In this document: in pieces, positions 32,540 through 34,208 of the stretch
Position numbering within the stretch: position 1 is the first letter of the stretch
Layout of the letters: every line of letters starts with the position of its first letter
Assembly: GCA_036338435.1 (NCBI GenBank)
Contig: JAYZCG010000007.1
Coordinates: forward strand, 1-34,208
Reading direction: 5' to 3'
DNA length: 34,208 bases
From: JAPYTY01 sp036338435
Lineage (GTDB): Bacteria; Acidobacteriota; UBA6911; RPQK01; JADFOI01
Notes under the pieces: model-generated
What the model was told of the DNA's origin: nothing
What the model saw: only the letters and a program-made list of their open reading frames with translations
The model's database searches: none
Program-made: the position numbers and the translations under genes

Positions 32540-34059
32540 ATTTGTTACCTCCCGAGATCAGCGAGATTGTACTTGCCAACTACGGTCTGATCATTGCCAC
32601 CCTGGTAGCCTATTTTGTTGTTTTCCTTGTCATTACCTGGATGGCCAAGCGACAGCTGGTCAAGGAGACAGGTGACTACATCGTCGCTTCTCGAAATTTA
32701 GGATGGATTGTGGTGACGTTCACCATGTATGCCACGGTCCTGAGTGGTGTGGGGATGGCGGGAATTCCGGGTACCATTTACGTAGTGGGTGCACCTTTTG
32801 TGGTCACCGCTTTGTCAGGCATCATCATGGCGGTAGCATTACTCTGGTATTTCGGTCCTCGTATCTGGGTTCTAGGCAAGGAATACAATTTAGCGACTCC
32901 GGGTGATCTGCTGGGTGGTTACTACCAGAGTGATACGATTAGGATCTATACGGTCATCGCCAGTGTGCTCTACAACGTTGCTTACATTGTGGCACAACTT
33001 CTCGCAGGAGGGATTCTTCTGAATGTTCTCTCTGGAAATGTGATTTCTTTTAATTTGGGAGTTCTCATCATTACTGTGGTAGTGATGTTGCACGTTGTTT
33101 CAGCCGGGCTTCGTGGTATTGCCTGGCTGGATTCCTTCAATGGGGTGCTCATTGTGTTCCTGCTCGTTTTATTTGGTTTTGCCATTATGGCAGCCGGTGG
33201 AGGAGTATCGGGTGTGATCGCTGGTTTGGGGGGGATTAGAGATCGATTCATCAGCATACCCGGAATGATTGGTATTTTTACTCCTTCCCGTATTTATGGA
33301 GTGGCCATTGGCTTAAGCATTGGTTCATTGGTACTCTCGCCTTCAGCTTGGATCCGAATGTATTCTGCACGCGGCAAGGATCAGTTCAAGAAAGTTGGTG
33401 TTCTTTTGCTAGGCTTATGGGTGCTTTCCCACGTCATTGGAACCTTCCTTATAGGCGTTTACGGGCGGATCGTTTTCCCTGAAGTGGGAAATCCTGACTT
33501 TATTTCTTCTCTTCTAGCCGTTCGGGTATTGCCGATGTTCTTCGCAGCGCTGTTTTTGATCGCAGTTTTGGCGGCCATTATATCTACTGCTGACACTTAT
33601 ATGCATACGCTGACTGCAACGGTCGTTCGTGATTTCATCAAACCTATCATGTGGTCTAATATGGACGATTCCCAGGAGTTTCGGCTCAATCGGTTGATCA
33701 TAATTGGGGTGGCCATTGTTGGTGTTCTACTGGCCTTGACTAATCCTGTTTTGATCACTCCTCTAGCGATTTTCGCGGGAGGTATCACAGTCCAACTTCT
33801 CCCAGCTCTCGTGGGAGCCGTCACTTGGTCCCGTGCCTCAACCCCTGCAGCGCTCATTTCTACCGGTGTGGGTATGGTGCTAACACTGGTTTGGGAACTG
33901 GGCCTTGTATCCAATCCACTCCATCCGTCTGTACTGCCGGGCCTGGCTACCGCGTTTTTTATCAACGTCTTTCTATTTGTTGTGATCAGCTATATGACTC
34001 GGCCACCATCTCCGGAACAGATAGATAAGTACCACGGGTTATTGGCTAGGAAAATTTAG
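32536..34059 (+). CDS. Sodium:solute symporter (SSS) family transporter
   Basis: A 507-residue polytopic protein with about 13 helices. SSS features are visible: DYIVASRNLGWIVVTFTMYATVLSGVGMAGIPG (helix 1-2 region, with the unwound TM1-like stretch), WYFGPRIW, ATPGDLLGGYY (the 'T.pd.l..ry' position), GLRGIAWLDSFNGVLIV (the 'G.ravi.tD..q' motif) and IISTADTYMHTLTATVVRDF (the sodium-site SxxDS/T-like helix). It should take up an organic solute with sodium. Linked genes, a nitrilase-type hydrolase and a small partner subunit, hint at a carboxylate, amide or nitrile. The specific substrate cannot be read. Confidence 0.9.
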   Translation: MNLLPPEISEIVLANYGLIIATLVAYFVVFLVITWMAKRQLVKETGDYIVASRNLGWIVVTFTMYATVLSGVGMAGIPGTIYVVGAPFVVTALSGIIMAVALLWYFGPRIWVLGKEYNLATPGDLLGGYYQSDTIRIYTVIASVLYNVAYIVAQLLAGGILLNVLSGNVISFNLGVLIITVVVMLHVVSAGLRGIAWLDSFNGVLIVFLLVLFGFAIMAAGGGVSGVIAGLGGIRDRFISIPGMIGIFTPSRIYGVAIGLSIGSLVLSPSAWIRMYSARGKDQFKKVGVLLLGLWVLSHVIGTFLIGVYGRIVFPEVGNPDFISSLLAVRVLPMFFAALFLIAVLAAIISTADTYMHTLTATVVRDFIKPIMWSNMDDSQEFRLNRLIIIGVAIVGVLLALTNPVLITPLAIFAGGITVQLLPALVGAVTWSRASTPAALISTGVGMVLTLVWELGLVSNPLHPSVLPGLATAFFINVFLFVVISYMTRPPSPEQIDKYHGLLARKI

Positions 34060-34074
34060 ATTCTCCCATTGGGA

Positions 34075-34208
34075 TCAAAAGTTGTACAAGAAGGTCATTC
34101 TCGGCACGAGATCGATGGTTGGTCGTATTCCATCCTCGTTTTTGTCATAGTGGATGACTTCCACGTTGGGCATCAAATTGAAGCTATGGTTGATCTCAAA
34201 GTCTAAGC
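34075..34208 (-). CDS. C-terminal end of an outer-membrane beta-barrel protein (partial)
   Basis: The minus strand is open from the window end to TGA 34075-34077, giving 43 residues. They alternate polar and hydrophobic residues and end IDLVPRMTFLYNF. The terminal Phe with this alternation is the classical last-strand signature recognised by the Bam machinery. The frame converges on the symporter gene with only 15 bases between the two stops. Too little is present to name a family; porin-like or DUF481-like barrels are options. Confidence 0.55.
   Translation of the reverse strand, partial: LDFEINHSFNLMPNVEVIHYDKNEDGIRPTIDLVPRMTFLYNF

Noticed and set aside
34060..34074. Terminator between the symporter and the edge barrel gene
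   Set aside because: Only a TCCCA/TGGGA mini-stem spanning the second stop codon is present, with a single-base loop.
1..34208. CRISPR arrays, tRNA or rRNA genes, insertion sequences, prophage genes
   Set aside because: No regularly spaced direct repeats, no recognisable tRNA or rRNA sequence, and no transposase, integrase or phage protein were seen on either strand.

Overview
The window most likely comes from an uncultured Gram-negative bacterium of, or close to, the Acidobacteriota. This is an inference. Its basis is a long Oar-like TonB-dependent receptor with a carboxypeptidase-regulatory N-terminus and an 'RDLPLNGRDF' plug motif, a DUF5916 outer-membrane protein, many signal peptides, and roughly half G+C. 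I searched no database. Coding density is high: no stretch over 300 bases lacks a gene, and the longest gaps (about 180-220 bases) hold promoters, a terminator or a short upstream ORF.

1-11187 (all minus strand) is a duplicated secreted-hydrolase locus. In transcription order it holds a DUF5916 barrel protein, an M19 dipeptidase, two tandem copies of a YcnI-like (DUF1775) membrane-anchored protein, a second M19 dipeptidase, an Oar-like receptor closed by a strong intrinsic terminator, and a third M19 dipeptidase cut by the window edge. The YcnI duplication carried along a dead 39-bp tail of a dipeptidase gene. All three dipeptidases have HxH where classical M19 enzymes have HxD.

11280-13158 (plus) holds an NAD(P)-binding epimerase-like protein and an LPG-synthase-TM/flippase-like membrane protein. 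13218-16234 (minus) is a three-gene operon, cofG-cofH-CDP-alcohol phosphatidyltransferase. It makes the deazaflavin FO of coenzyme F420 and pairs this with a phospholipid-type enzyme. 16384-18758 (minus) encodes a dihaem lipoprotein cytochrome c followed by a PQQ-dependent dehydrogenase carrying the extra Asp associated with lanthanide use. 18909-20513 (minus) is a DHA2-type drug exporter.

20605-24837 (plus) is a compact biotin operon, bioB-bioF-bioD-bioA, divergent from the exporter, with an exported Tat-type amidase directly behind it. 26698-29311 is a FecA-like iron receptor under a recognisable promoter and Fur box. It is followed by a secreted LVIVD-repeat beta-propeller with its own promoter, a nitrilase-superfamily hydrolase with a possible 21-codon coupled upstream ORF, and a sodium:solute symporter with its small partner subunit. 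The last 134 bases hold the C-terminus of an outer-membrane beta-barrel on the minus strand.

Together the genes describe a heterotroph that scavenges peptides, amides, nitriles and iron across its outer membrane, respires alcohols through PQQ and cytochrome c, and makes its own biotin and deazaflavin. The least ordinary part is the amplified dipeptidase/YcnI/receptor locus.
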